Shown here in pieces: positions 7,818 to 16,995 of a DNA stretch of 64,000 bases. Source of the DNA: Alphaproteobacteria bacterium. GTDB lineage: Bacteria; Pseudomonadota; Alphaproteobacteria; UBA6615. The notes under the pieces are model-generated. The model saw nothing but the letters and a program-made list of their open reading frames with translations, had not been told where the DNA came from and ran no database searches. Each line of letters starts with the position of its first letter. The first letter of the stretch is position 1. Made by a program: the position numbers and the translations under genes. Where the stretch lies: contig JAALLF010000015.1 of NCBI GenBank assembly GCA_011087645.1, forward strand, positions 26,501 through 90,500. Reading direction: 5' to 3'.

Positions 7818-9395
7818 ATGAAAGACAACACCGTCACCGTCGATATATCCAATTCGCCGGCGGAACTCACCTTCGCGGCGAATTTCAATGTCGCTGTGCC
7901 CTTCATCGACCGGCACTTAGGCGAAGGCCGCGGCGGCAAGGTGGCAATCCGTTCCGCCGACGGCGACATCACCTATGGCGAGCTGGCGGCCAATGTGAAC
8001 CGCGCCGGCAACGCCCTCACCGCCCTAGGGCTGAGCGCAGGCGACCGGGTGGTGATGGCAATTAAGGACTGTTCGGCGTTCTTCTATATTTTCTGGGGCG
8101 CCATTAAGGCGGGCTATGTGCCGGTGCCGGTCAACACATTGCTGCGCGCCAACGATTACCGCTTCATCTTGGAAAATTCCGGCTGCGCCGCGGCGATCTA
8201 TTCGCCGGAATTCGCCGCCGAAGTCGAACCGGCGCTCGACGCCGCCGATCCCGGCCCGGCGCATAGGATTATCACGGAGGACAACGGCGAGAGTTTCGCC
8301 GCCCTGATCGACGCCGCGCCCGACAATCTCGACGCCGCGCCGGCCCGCGCCGACGACGATTGTTTCTGGCTCTACACGTCGGGCTCGACCGGCACGCCCA
8401 AGGGCGGCGTCCATGCCCATCGGGATATGGTGGTCTCCAGCCAGTATTACGGGGTCGAGACGCTGGGGGCGACCGAAGCCGACATCCATTTCTCCGCCGC
8501 CAAGCTGTTTTTCGCCTATGGGTTAGGTAATGCGATGACCTTTCCCCTATGGACCGGCGGCCAGGCGGTGTTGTTCGGCGGCAGGCCCACCCCCGACACC
8601 ATGTTCGAGACCATTGCGGCCTTCCGCCCGACCATATTTTACGGCGTGCCCACCCTGTACGGCGCGCAACTGCACGCCATGGAGGACAAGTCGCCCGACC
8701 TGTCGTCGCTGCGGGTCTGCGTTTCGGCGGGCGAGCCGTTGCCGGCGAGCATCTTCGAGCGGTGGCGCGCGGCGACCGGTCTGACCATCCTCGACGGTAT
8801 CGGCACCACCGAAATTCTGCATATTTTCATCGGCAACAGCCTCGATCACCACAAGCCCGGCGCGAGCGGCAAGCTGGTACCCGGCTATGAGGCCAGGATC
8901 GTCGATGACGATGACAGCCCTGTGACCCCAGGCGACATCGGCAATTTGATGATCCGCGGCGGCTCGGTGATCTCGCGCTATTGGGAACTGCCGGAGCGCA
9001 CCGCCCAGGCCCTCGTCGAGGGATGGATCCGTACCGGCGATTCCTACTACCAGGACGAGGACGGCTATTTCGTGTGCTGCGGGCGCAGCGACGACATGCT
9101 CAAGGTCGGCGGCATCTGGGTCTCGCCCGTCGAGATCGAGGCGCAATTGGTCGCCCACGACGCGGTGCTGGAAGCCGCCATCGTCGGCCGGCCCGACGAT
9201 GACGAGATGATCAAACCGGAAGCCTATGTGATTTTGAAAGACCCAAGCGACGCGTCGAACGCTTTGGCCGACACGTTGCGCGATCACTGCCGCAACAATT
9301 TAGCGCCCTACAAATATCCCCGCTGGTTCAACTTCGTCGAAGAGTTACCAAAAACCGCGACCGGCAAAATCCAACGCTTCAAGCTGCGGGGGTAG
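7818..9395 (+). CDS. Benzoate-CoA ligase family protein
   Basis: An ATP-dependent acyl-adenylating enzyme that should activate benzoate to benzoyl-CoA, the substrate of BoxB. The adenylation signature YTSGSTGTPKGGVHAH is near residue 190; GIGTTEILHIFI, GWIRTGDSYY, the hinge GRSDDMLKVGGIW and the C-terminal catalytic lysine PKTATGKIQRF are all present. At 525 aa it has the full length of benzoate-CoA ligases, and the TTEILHIF stretch is typical of that group rather than of acetate or fatty-acid ligases. I chose the ATG at 7818 because GAGGA lies about 10 bases upstream; an ATG at 7785 is in frame but falls at the edge of the repeat element. Confidence 0.9.
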   Translation: MKDNTVTVDISNSPAELTFAANFNVAVPFIDRHLGEGRGGKVAIRSADGDITYGELAANVNRAGNALTALGLSAGDRVVMAIKDCSAFFYIFWGAIKAGYVPVPVNTLLRANDYRFILENSGCAAAIYSPEFAAEVEPALDAADPGPAHRIITEDNGESFAALIDAAPDNLDAAPARADDDCFWLYTSGSTGTPKGGVHAHRDMVVSSQYYGVETLGATEADIHFSAAKLFFAYGLGNAMTFPLWTGGQAVLFGGRPTPDTMFETIAAFRPTIFYGVPTLYGAQLHAMEDKSPDLSSLRVCVSAGEPLPASIFERWRAATGLTILDGIGTTEILHIFIGNSLDHHKPGASGKLVPGYEARIVDDDDSPVTPGDIGNLMIRGGSVISRYWELPERTAQALVEGWIRTGDSYYQDEDGYFVCCGRSDDMLKVGGIWVSPVEIEAQLVAHDAVLEAAIVGRPDDDEMIKPEAYVILKDPSDASNALADTLRDHCRNNLAPYKYPRWFNFVEELPKTATGKIQRFKLRG

Positions 9396-9407
9396 TGCGC
9401 GGCCCCT

Positions 9408-9486
9408 CATACTTCGACAGGCTCAGCATGAGGGCGTTTGTATTGCGGGATTTGTAAAACCCTCATCCTGAGCCTGTCGAAGGATG
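9408..9486. repeat. Inverted-repeat hairpin between convergent genes
   Basis: Two 27-base arms, 9408-9434 and 9460-9486, are inverted copies of each other with two mismatches. They are built on CTTCGACAGGCTCAG / CTGAGCCTGTCGAAG, with a 25-base loop. The element fills the gap between the convergent benzoate-CoA ligase and ABC ATPase genes, so it can serve as a two-way terminator. A related copy is at 15286-15353. Confidence 0.8.
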
Positions 9487-9492
9487 ACGGGG

Positions 9493-10197
9493 CTAAACGC
9501 CCAAATATTGTTGTTGCGCCGCCTCGTCGGCGCGCAATTCGTCGGACGTACCGGTCCACACAACCTGCCCTTTCTCGACGATATAGTGGCGGTCGGCGAT
9601 GCGGGTTAGGGCATCGACGTTCTTGTCGATCACCAGCACCGCCTGCGCGGCGTCTTTGAGGTTTTCCAGGCAGCGCCAGATTTCCGCCCGCACCATCGGC
9701 GCCAGGCCTTCGGTGGCTTCGTCGAGAATGAGCAGCCGCGGATTGGTCATCAGCGCCCGGCCGATCGCCAGCATCTGCTGCTCGCCGCCGGAAAGCTGGT
9801 TGCCCATGCTGGTCAGCCGTCCGTCCAAGGCTGGAAACAGATCAATGACCCGGTCCAGGGTCCAGCCCTCGTAACTATCAGATGGCGGCGTTGCCGTGGC
9901 GACCAGGTTTTCACGGACCGTCAGGTTGGGAAATATCTGCCGCGCCTCGGGCACCAGCCCGATGCCGGCCTTGGCGACGCGGAACGAGGGCAGGCCGTGG
10001 ATCGGCCGATCTTCAAACAAAATTTCGCCGCCGTGGATGGCCAAAATACCCATGATCGAGCGCACCGTGGTGGTCTTGCCCATGCCGTTGCGGCCCAACA
10101 GGGTGACGAACTCGCCGGCGCCGATTTCAAAGCTCATGCCAAACAGAACCTGGCTGTCGCCATAGGCCGCCTCGATGGATCGCACAGACAGCATCAA
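9493..10197 (-). CDS. Branched-chain-type (HAAT) ABC transporter ATPase, LivF-like
   Basis: The second ATPase of a branched-chain amino acid/amide-type importer. At 234 aa it has the typical LivF size. Walker A is GRNGMGKTT, the ABC signature LSGGEQQM, and Walker B LLILDEATEGLAP with the family's EGLAP. It starts at 10197, overlapping the stop of the LivG-like gene by 4 bases (translational coupling). The gene is last in the five-gene importer operon. Given the opposing boxCB/ligase genes, the cargo may be benzoate or a related aromatic acid rather than an amino acid; this is inferred from context only. Confidence 0.9.
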   Translation of the reverse strand: MMLSVRSIEAAYGDSQVLFGMSFEIGAGEFVTLLGRNGMGKTTTVRSIMGILAIHGGEILFEDRPIHGLPSFRVAKAGIGLVPEARQIFPNLTVRENLVATATPPSDSYEGWTLDRVIDLFPALDGRLTSMGNQLSGGEQQMLAIGRALMTNPRLLILDEATEGLAPMVRAEIWRCLENLKDAAQAVLVIDKNVDALTRIADRHYIVEKGQVVWTGTSDELRADEAAQQQYLGV

Positions 10198-10961
10198 CCG
10201 GTCTCCGAGGTGCCGAGATAGGCGTCGCGAACATCGGCGTTGGCGCGAATGTCGGCCGGTGTGCCGGTGGCGATCGAACGTCCATAGACCAGCACGGTGA
10301 TGCGGTCGGCCAGGGCGAACACCGCATCCATATCGTGCTCGATCAGCAGCATGGTGTAGTCAGCTTTCAGCTCGTCCAGCAGGGCGATCATGCGCTGGCT
10401 TTCCTCGATGCCCATGCCGGCCATCGGTTCGTCGAGCAGCAACATCTTGGGCTCGGTCGCCAGCGCCATGGCGATTTCCAGCTGGCGCTGCTCGCCATGG
10501 GCCAGATTGCCGGCCAAAATTTCGGCCCGGTCGGCCAGCCCGACCCGCGCCAAGACCTCGCGCGCCGGCCCCCGCAGACGCTGGTCATCGCCGGTCGGCC
10601 GCCAAAACCGAAAGCTGTGGCCGCTGCGCGCCTGCACCGCCAAGGCAACGTTTTCGAGCACCGAAAAGTCGGCGAAGATGCTGGTGATCTGGAACGAGCG
10701 GGCCAGACCGCGATGGGCGCGCGCGGCCGGCCGCAGGCGGGAGACCGCCCGGCCGTCGAAGACGATATCGCCGCCATCGCCCTTGATCAGCCCCGACAGC
10801 AAATTGACCAAAGTGGTCTTGCCGGCGCCATTGGGACCGATGACAGCGTGAATCTCCCCGGCCGCCACTTCCAACGACAAATCGTCGGTGGCGACGATGC
10901 CGCCAAAGGACTTGCGCAGGCTGCGCGTCGCCAGCAGAGGATCAGCCATCGCGTCAGCCAT
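10194..10961 (-). CDS. Branched-chain-type ABC transporter ATPase, LivG-like
   Basis: The first ATPase of the importer. It has Walker A GPNGAGKTT, the Q-loop region, the signature LAHGEQRQLEIAMALA and Walker B MLLLDEPMAGMGIEES, the AGM form typical of LivG. I start it at the ATG at 10961, 4 bp after the permease stop; a GTG at 10973 (overlapping the permease by 8 bases) and an ATG at 10949 are also in frame. It pairs with the LivF-like ATPase to power the two permeases upstream in the operon. Confidence 0.88.
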   Translation of the reverse strand: MADAMADPLLATRSLRKSFGGIVATDDLSLEVAAGEIHAVIGPNGAGKTTLVNLLSGLIKGDGGDIVFDGRAVSRLRPAARAHRGLARSFQITSIFADFSVLENVALAVQARSGHSFRFWRPTGDDQRLRGPAREVLARVGLADRAEILAGNLAHGEQRQLEIAMALATEPKMLLLDEPMAGMGIEESQRMIALLDELKADYTMLLIEHDMDAVFALADRITVLVYGRSIATGTPADIRANADVRDAYLGTSETG

Positions 10962-10965
10962 CTTA

Positions 10966-11940
10966 TCAGACACCGGGGGGCCGCCTCTCGAACTTGCCGA
11001 TCAGGCCGGTCAGCCCACCGCGTACATAGAGCACCAACAAGATCAGCAGCGGGCCGAAAATCAAATGCCAATGTATCGTAATGCCCGACAGGACTTCGGA
11101 GAGAATGAGAAACGCCGTCGCCCCCAGAACCGGGCCGAACAGCGACCCCATGCCGCCCATAATCACCATGAACATCAACTCGCCGGAGCGCGGCCAATCC
11201 ATCATATCGGGGCTGACGAATTGCTCGAAATTGGCCTGCAGTACGCCGGCGAGACCGCAAATCACGCCGGAAATCACGAACGCCGTCAGCCGGTAGGCAT
11301 AGGTCGGTACGCCGACCGTCTGCAACCGGGTATCGTTCGACCGCGCGCCTTGGATGACCATGCCGAAACGCGAATTGACGATGCGCCGGGTCACATAGAT
11401 GACCAGCAGCAGCAGGGCGAAAATCACATAATAGAAGGTCATATTGTCGTCGATCGACAGATCGAGACCGGCGACTTCGAACGTGCTGCGGTTCCAGACG
11501 TTGAGCCCGTCATTGCTGCCGTACTTATCGGCGCTGACCCCCAGGAAGAACACCATCTGGGCGAAGGCTAAGGTGATCATGATGAAATAGACACCGCGGG
11601 TGCGCAGCGAAATGGCGCCGAACACCAGCGCCGCCAGACCGCTGATCGCCAGCGCAACCGGCCACTGAATGAAGCCGTTCGTGATGTCGTGGAAGCCAAA
11701 TATGGCCACCGTATAACCGCCGATGCCGATATAGGCGGCGTGGCCGAAGCTGACCATGCCGCCATAGCCTAAAATGAGATTCAGCCCGACGGCGGCGATT
11801 GACCAAATCATGATGCGGGTGAAGACGTCGACATAGAACGCCTCGCCGATCGCCGGCGCAACGAACGGCATCAGCGCGAACACCACCAGTAGAACCGTGG
11901 TGGTCCAGGCCGTCGGCTTGCCGAACATAGTGCTGATCAT
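10966..11940 (-). CDS. Branched-chain-type ABC transporter permease, LivM-like
   Basis: An inner-membrane permease of 324 aa with about nine or ten hydrophobic segments. Recognisable LivM motifs are IWSIAAVGLNLILGYGGMVS, FGHAAYIGIGGYT and the cytoplasmic EAA-like loop around VPTYAYRLTAFVISG. It ends inside or right beside the start of the LivG-like ATPase, and lies 18 bp downstream of the LivH-like permease. The two permeases should form a heterodimeric channel. Confidence 0.9.
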   Translation of the reverse strand: MISTMFGKPTAWTTTVLLVVFALMPFVAPAIGEAFYVDVFTRIMIWSIAAVGLNLILGYGGMVSFGHAAYIGIGGYTVAIFGFHDITNGFIQWPVALAISGLAALVFGAISLRTRGVYFIMITLAFAQMVFFLGVSADKYGSNDGLNVWNRSTFEVAGLDLSIDDNMTFYYVIFALLLLVIYVTRRIVNSRFGMVIQGARSNDTRLQTVGVPTYAYRLTAFVISGVICGLAGVLQANFEQFVSPDMMDWPRSGELMFMVIMGGMGSLFGPVLGATAFLILSEVLSGITIHWHLIFGPLLILLVLYVRGGLTGLIGKFERRPPGV

Positions 11941-11958
11941 TTTCGACCCGCCATGACG

Positions 11959-12882
11959 TCAGCCGCCACGCGGCGGGAACAGGCCTTGCGGGCGGAAAAA
12001 CAAGATGGCGGCCATCAAGATGTAAATCAGCATCGACGATAGCGCCGGACCGGCGGTCTCCGCCGCATTGGCCTGCAGAAAGGTCAGCAGCGCCACGTCG
12101 AGAAACGCCCGCCCCATAGTGTCGATCACCCCGGCGAGCAGCGCGGCAATGAAGGCGCCGCGGATCGAACCGATACCGCCAATGACGATGACCACGAAGG
12201 CCAGGATCAAAATGTCCTCGCCCATGCCGATCTGGGCCTGGTTGATCGGCGCGATCAGCATGCCACCGAGTCCCGCCAACATGGCTCCCAACCCGAACAC
12301 CGCGGTGAACAACAGCCGGACATTAACGCCCAGCGCACCGACCATGGTGCGGTTCGAGGCGCCGGCGCGGATCAGCATGCCGAGCCGGGTTTTCGCGACC
12401 AGCCAATAAAGCCCGACCGCCACAGCAATGCCGATCAGGATAATGAACATCCGGTAGGTCGGATAAACGATCCCCAAAGGCAGGGAAATGCTGCCATCGA
12501 GGAAGGCCGGCAGCGGGATCGCCAGCCCCGCCGGCCCCCAGATAACGCGCACCAATTCGTTCAGAAATAAGATCAACCCGAAGGTCGCCAGCACCTGGTC
12601 CATATGGCCACGCGCATACAAGGTGCGCAGGGCGACGATTTCCAGCACCATGCCGAACGCCAGGGTCAGCGGTAGCGCCAGCAAGAGGCCGATGATGAAA
12701 GAATCGGTCCACAGGGTCAGCGTCGCGGCGATGAACGCGCCGACCATATAGATCGAGCCATGGGCCAGATTGACCAAATCCATAATGCCGAAGACCAGCG
12801 TCAACCCGGCGGCGAGCAGGAATAACAAGATCCCCAGTTGCACGCCGTTGAGCAATTGTTCGGCAAAAAATGTCAGGTCCAT
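11959..12882 (-). CDS. Branched-chain-type ABC transporter permease, LivH-like
   Basis: The other membrane subunit, 307 aa from the ATG at 12882. MDLTFFAEQLLNGVQLGILL, then FGIMDLVNLAHGSIYMVGAF, is the classic LivH N-terminus (the NLAHG motif), and the IGGIGSIRGAFIAALL loop is the ATPase-contact region. An in-frame start at 12936 would add a non-homologous stretch and cross the hairpin leader, so I prefer 12882. It is separated from the binding-protein gene by about 100 bp that hold a strong hairpin. Confidence 0.9.
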   Translation of the reverse strand: MDLTFFAEQLLNGVQLGILLFLLAAGLTLVFGIMDLVNLAHGSIYMVGAFIAATLTLWTDSFIIGLLLALPLTLAFGMVLEIVALRTLYARGHMDQVLATFGLILFLNELVRVIWGPAGLAIPLPAFLDGSISLPLGIVYPTYRMFIILIGIAVAVGLYWLVAKTRLGMLIRAGASNRTMVGALGVNVRLLFTAVFGLGAMLAGLGGMLIAPINQAQIGMGEDILILAFVVIVIGGIGSIRGAFIAALLAGVIDTMGRAFLDVALLTFLQANAAETAGPALSSMLIYILMAAILFFRPQGLFPPRGG

Positions 12883-12942
12883 CGCATCATCCGAACGGCG
12901 CCCCCAGCACCCGACTACCGGCAGCGCAGGCACCATGAAAGA

Positions 12943-12962
12943 CGGGGGCGCAAACGCCCCCG
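12943..12962 (-). terminator. Attenuator-like hairpin between binding-protein and permease genes
   Basis: CGGGGGCG-CAAA-CGCCCCCG forms a perfect 8-bp stem with a 4-base loop. On the minus strand it is followed by a short, weak T-containing stretch (GTCTTTC). Placed between the solute-binding-protein stop and the LivH-like start, it would reduce read-through and protect the upstream message, letting the cell make more binding protein than permease. Confidence 0.6.
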
Positions 12963-12988
12963 CCGATCATTATACGGTGTGGGGAAGC

Positions 12989-14161
12989 CTACATCTTGCA
13001 ATCTTTGGCGTAGACGTCCTGGTGATCCTTCAGCGCGACGCCGCTCAGCTTGGTCGTCCACTTGCCATCGGCATCGGCAACGACTTCACGGCTATAGAAA
13101 TTCTGGATCGGGAAATGGTTGTTGCCGAACCGGAAATCGCCGCGCACCGACGCGAAGTCGGCTTTCTTGAGCGCCGCACGCATGGCGTCGATGTCGCCCA
13201 CCTTACCGCCGGTGGCCTCGACCGCCGACTTGATCAGGAAGATCGAGTCGTAGGCCTGCGCCGCGTAGAACGACGGATAGCTGCCGTGCTTGGCTTTAAA
13301 ATCGTCAACGAAGCGTTTGTTCTGCGCGTTGTCGATATCGGGCGACCAGAACTGGGTCATGGTGGTGCCCAGAACGCCGTCCATCTTCGCCTGCTGCAGA
13401 CGCGGCAGGCTGAGCGAGTCCAGGGTGTAGACCGAATAGAGCGGCACATCGGACAAGCCGGCCTGGGCATATTGCTTCAAGAACGCCGGGCCATGCTTGC
13501 CGGGATAGAAAGTGAATACCGCACCCGGCTTGGCCGCCTTGACCTTGGTGAACTCGGCCGACCAGTCGATCTGCGTTGGCCAGGTGGTCATATCCTTGCC
13601 GACGACATTGCCCTTAAACGTACGCTCGACCCCGGCAACCATGTCCTTGCCGGCAGCATAGTTGGGCGCGATCACATAAAGCGAGTCGATGCCGCGCTGG
13701 TTGAGCACTTCGCCCAGCGCCATCGGCGTCTGGTCGTTCTGCCACGAGACATTGAAGAAGTTGGCGTTACAGTTTTTGCCCGCCAGCGGCGACGGCCCGG
13801 CATTGGCGCTGATCAAAATCTTATCGGCATTCAGCACAACCGGCGCCGAGGCCAACAGAACATGCGACCAGATATAACCGGCGACGATATCCACATCATC
13901 GGCTTTGACCAGCTTTTCGGTCTTCTGCTTACCCTTTTGCGGATTGAACTCGTCGTCCTCGTAAACGATTTCGACGTCGAGTGCGCCCATCTTGCCGCCG
14001 ATATGTTCGACCGCCAGATCGACCGCCTTCCTTTGGTCGACGCCGATAATGGCGGCGCCGGTGGTCAAGGTGGTGACAAAGCCGATTTTGATGGACTCGG
14101 CAAAGGCCGGCGACGACATCAGGGCTATAGCCGCAGTCGCGCCAAGAAGTTGTTTCATCAT
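12989..14161 (-). CDS. Periplasmic solute-binding protein of the branched-chain-type ABC importer
   Basis: A Periplas_BP_6 (LivK-like) binding protein of 390 aa. The N-terminus MMKQLLGATAAIALMSSPA ends in a likely signal-peptidase I site (AFA-ES), then IKIGFVTTLTTGAAIIGVDQ starts the mature fold. GGGAGG lies about 11 bases upstream of the ATG at 14161, so the longer open frame to 14215 is not used. First gene of the importer operon; its divergent neighbour is a CitE-like lyase. The ligand is unknown; the box genes at the far end of the operon make an aromatic carboxylate a fair guess. Confidence 0.9.
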   Translation of the reverse strand: MMKQLLGATAAIALMSSPAFAESIKIGFVTTLTTGAAIIGVDQRKAVDLAVEHIGGKMGALDVEIVYEDDEFNPQKGKQKTEKLVKADDVDIVAGYIWSHVLLASAPVVLNADKILISANAGPSPLAGKNCNANFFNVSWQNDQTPMALGEVLNQRGIDSLYVIAPNYAAGKDMVAGVERTFKGNVVGKDMTTWPTQIDWSAEFTKVKAAKPGAVFTFYPGKHGPAFLKQYAQAGLSDVPLYSVYTLDSLSLPRLQQAKMDGVLGTTMTQFWSPDIDNAQNKRFVDDFKAKHGSYPSFYAAQAYDSIFLIKSAVEATGGKVGDIDAMRAALKKADFASVRGDFRFGNNHFPIQNFYSREVVADADGKWTTKLSGVALKDHQDVYAKDCKM

Positions 14162-14307
14162 GGTTTTCGTCCTCCCGTTCGAAATTTTCGCTATCCGACC
14201 ACAACATTCGGACAATGAAAAGCACCCTGCATGTCCCCCTTTCGGTGGAGGTCGGCTATAACCGGCGCTCAGATTGGTATTGTATGGTTTAGATAGAAGA
14301 GGTCGGT

Positions 14308-15168
14308 ATGAGTGCGGATAACATTCAGCCGCGGCGGAGCTTCATTTTTACCCCCGGCAACCGCCCGGAATACTTCACAAAAGCGCTGACATCAGGCGCC
14401 GATATCGTATGCGTCGAGCTCGAAGACGGGGTCGCGCCCCACGATAAGGACGATGCGCGGGCGAAAATGCTGACCTTGTTCGCCGAACCCCATCACGATG
14501 ACGGGATCGAGCGCATCGTGCGGGTCAATTGCGGGCGCACCGCCGCCGGCATGGCCGATATCGAGGCCATTCTGCGTACCAAGACGCCGGTCCCGTCGGT
14601 CATGTTGCCTAAGATTAAAGCGCCGGAAGAGGTGCGCGGCATTGCCGAGGCGTTCGATGAATACGGGCTGGAGACCCGCATTCAGGCGATCATCGAGACC
14701 AATGAGGGGCTGGAAGCCGCCTATGAGATCGCGCAGGCCACGCCGCGCCTTGATGCGTTGTTGTTCGGCGCGGTCGATCTGGCTGCTGAACTTCGCTGCG
14801 CGAACACCTGGGAAGCCATGCTTTACGCCCGCTCGCGCACGGTGCATGCCGGGGCCGCCGCGGGTATCGACGTGATCGACGTGCCTTGGCTCGATTTAGA
14901 GGATGGCGACGGCATGCGCCGCGAAGCCGGGGCCAGCGCCGCTTTGGGCTTTACCGGCAAGGGCGCCATTCACCCCAAGCAGGTCGCGGATATCAATCAG
15001 GCCTTTTCGCCCGACCCGGACGCGGTGGCCTATGCGCGTAAGGTGATCGACGCCTTCGAGCAGGCCAATACCGGGGTCGTCGTGGTCGACGGTAAATTGA
15101 TCGAGCTGCCGGTCCTGCGCACCATGCACCGGATCCTGGCCCGCGCCGAACGGGCGACCGACGCCTGA
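14308..15168 (+). CDS. CoA ester lyase (CitE/HpcH-HpaI aldolase family)
   Basis: A 286-aa TIM-barrel lyase of the citrate lyase beta / malyl-CoA lyase group. Seen: RRSFIFTPGNRPEYF at the N-terminus, CVELEDGVAP (acidic metal/substrate residues), RVNCGRT with the catalytic Arg, MLPKIKAPEE, IIETNEGLEAAYEI and GKGAIHPKQV near the C-terminus. Such enzymes cleave or make 3-hydroxyacyl-CoA thioesters. It diverges from the importer's binding-protein gene with a gap of about 145 bp. The substrate is not set by sequence; a role in the lower part of aromatic or dicarboxylic-acid breakdown is inference. Confidence 0.85.
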   Translation: MSADNIQPRRSFIFTPGNRPEYFTKALTSGADIVCVELEDGVAPHDKDDARAKMLTLFAEPHHDDGIERIVRVNCGRTAAGMADIEAILRTKTPVPSVMLPKIKAPEEVRGIAEAFDEYGLETRIQAIIETNEGLEAAYEIAQATPRLDALLFGAVDLAAELRCANTWEAMLYARSRTVHAGAAAGIDVIDVPWLDLEDGDGMRREAGASAALGFTGKGAIHPKQVADINQAFSPDPDAVAYARKVIDAFEQANTGVVVVDGKLIELPVLRTMHRILARAERATDA

Positions 15169-15204
15169 ACTAAACCGTCACACGCCGAGCGGCGGCGTCA
15201 GGCG

Positions 15205-15395
15205 CTAAGCCCCCCTCCTTGAGGGAGAGGGGTTGGGGTAACGCGAAAAACCAGATCGAGAGTTTAAACTGGCTACAGCCTTACACCTCATCCTGAGCTT
15301 GTCGAAGGATCGAGGTGCCGCCCGCCTCCTACTTCGACAAGCTCAGCATGAGGCTAGTTCTTATCGTTCTACCCTCCCAATGGGCGAGGGTTTAT
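15205..15395. repeat. Composite repeat-rich intergenic region
   Basis: This gap between convergent lyase and amidase genes holds remnants of two repeat families. At about 15210-15236 is one arm of the GAGGGAGAGGGGTTGGGGT element. At 15286-15309 and 15330-15353 are 24-base inverted arms built on CTGAGCTTGTCGAAG/CTTCGACAAGCTCAG, with 20 bases between them. A short CCCTC...GAGGG hairpin follows near 15372-15390. I see no gene here. Confidence 0.75.
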
Positions 15396-15424
15396 CGTCG
15401 ACTACACCGATGACGACTGGCCTG

Positions 15425-16837
15425 TCACACACCAAGCGGCGGGACGCCGAGGCGTTGGCGGGCGGTACCGAGCACTTTCTCGAAGGCCAATGCGATGGCC
15501 AACGCGGTCTCGTCGGCGCCGAGGGGGCAGATAATGTGCAGGCCGACCGGCATGCCCGCCCCGTCGAGGGCTACCGGCATGGTCACCGCGCAGAGATCGA
15601 GCATGTTGACCGTGCTGGTGTTGCGCGAGGCGCCCATATTGGCGCGGTGATAGGCTTTGGGATCGGCCACCTCATCGACGATCGGCGCGGTAATGGCGAT
15701 GGTCGGCCCGACAATCGCGTCGAAGCCGGCCATGCTGTCGCGCATGGTCCGGGCTAGTTCGAGCCGCTGGCTGCAGCGCGCCATATATTCGCGCGCCTCG
15801 ACGGCCTCCATCACCTCGAAGCGGGCAGCGACATTGGGGTCGAGATCGTCGCGGAACGCCGCCATCTCGTTGTTGATGAAACTTGCGAATTCCGGCGCCG
15901 CCAAGCCGCCCCGCTTGAACATCTCGACCGAGGCCTCGATTTCCGGACAGTCCACCGACGATATCCGTGCGCCGGCCGCCGCCAACTCGTCGAGCGCCGC
16001 CTTAACGCCCTCAGCAACGCCGGGGTCGCAATCGGCGAAATACCAGTCGCACACCCCGATATGAAAATCCGCCGGGCTCGCCGTACCGAGACGCCGGCTG
16101 AAAGCCGCGGCGGGTTCGCTTATCTGCGGATCGATTACCGCGAACGCCGTCACCGCGTCGGCGACGGTACGGGTCAGCGGACCGGCGGTATCCAAGGTGG
16201 TGCTCAAGGGCACGATGCCGTCGGTCGACCAGCGGCCCTTGCTGGTCTTGAGGCCGACCGTGCCGGTGAAGCTGGCCGGCATGCGCACCGAGCCGGCGGT
16301 GTCGGAACCCAGCGCCAACAGCGCCGAGCCCTCCCACAGGCTGACCCCGGCGCCGGCGCTGGAGCCGCCCGGCGCCCGGTGGTTCTCGCCGTCCCACGGG
16401 TTGCGCGGGGTGCCCCAATGGGCGTTGGTGCCGAGCGCGCCGAAGGCAAACTGCACCGTATGGGTTTTGCCGGTGACGGCGGCGAGCTGGTGGCGCAAGG
16501 CGCGCACCACCGGGCCTTCGCGCTGCCATTTCGACGGTAGTTCCCGCGAGCAACCGGCGAAGGTCGGATAGCCGCTGACCCCGTAGAGGTCTTTGATCGA
16601 CACTGGAATGCCCTGCATCGGCCCCAAATCGATACCGGCGGCGAGCACGCTATCGGCCGCCGCGGCTTCGGCACGGAAGCGGTCGGGTTGCCAGGTTTTA
16701 TAGGCCTGCAGCGTCTCGCCACGTCGCTCGCGGTTGCCGATCGACCATTCGGCCAGGTCTCGGGCGGAGATATTGCCGGCGCGCATCGCCGCCGCGAGAT
16801 CCTCGATCGAGCTGGTTTCGATTGCGTGTTCAGCCAT
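15425..16837 (-). CDS. Amidase (amidase-signature family)
   Basis: A 470-aa serine hydrolase with the Ser-cisSer-Lys triad of amidase-signature enzymes. The lysine is in IPVSIKDLYG, the cis-serine in GGSSAGAGVSL and the nucleophile in GSDTAGSVRMPASF. Length is standard. The family includes GatA-like, indoleacetamide, allophanate and nylon-oligomer hydrolases; the lack of gatB/gatC neighbours and the divergent dehydrogenase suggest a small-molecule amide substrate, otherwise unknown. Divergent from the LDH2-type gene across about 160 bp. Confidence 0.9.
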   Translation of the reverse strand: MAEHAIETSSIEDLAAAMRAGNISARDLAEWSIGNRERRGETLQAYKTWQPDRFRAEAAAADSVLAAGIDLGPMQGIPVSIKDLYGVSGYPTFAGCSRELPSKWQREGPVVRALRHQLAAVTGKTHTVQFAFGALGTNAHWGTPRNPWDGENHRAPGGSSAGAGVSLWEGSALLALGSDTAGSVRMPASFTGTVGLKTSKGRWSTDGIVPLSTTLDTAGPLTRTVADAVTAFAVIDPQISEPAAAFSRRLGTASPADFHIGVCDWYFADCDPGVAEGVKAALDELAAAGARISSVDCPEIEASVEMFKRGGLAAPEFASFINNEMAAFRDDLDPNVAARFEVMEAVEAREYMARCSQRLELARTMRDSMAGFDAIVGPTIAITAPIVDEVADPKAYHRANMGASRNTSTVNMLDLCAVTMPVALDGAGMPVGLHIICPLGADETALAIALAFEKVLGTARQRLGVPPLGV

Positions 16838-16995
16838 TGTTTACAGTCCTCCCCGGATCCGGCATTCGCCGCGTTATCTCCCACGATAACCGCCAGCCGG
16901 TCTTCTGCAAACTGTCTGGGGCCGGGGGCCTCCCCGTCGTGAGCGTTTCCGGTTATGTTGCGCGCATAATAATTTGTGAAGCCTAAGGAGAGATC

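Noticed and set aside
8547..9287. A 246-codon minus-strand frame opposite the benzoate-CoA ligase
   Set aside because: Antisense to a gene with full catalytic motifs; no motifs of its own.
12770..14218. A 482-codon open frame on the plus strand opposite the binding-protein and LivH-like genes
   Set aside because: It is antisense to well-supported genes, has no family motifs, and reflects the GC-rich codon pattern of the real genes.
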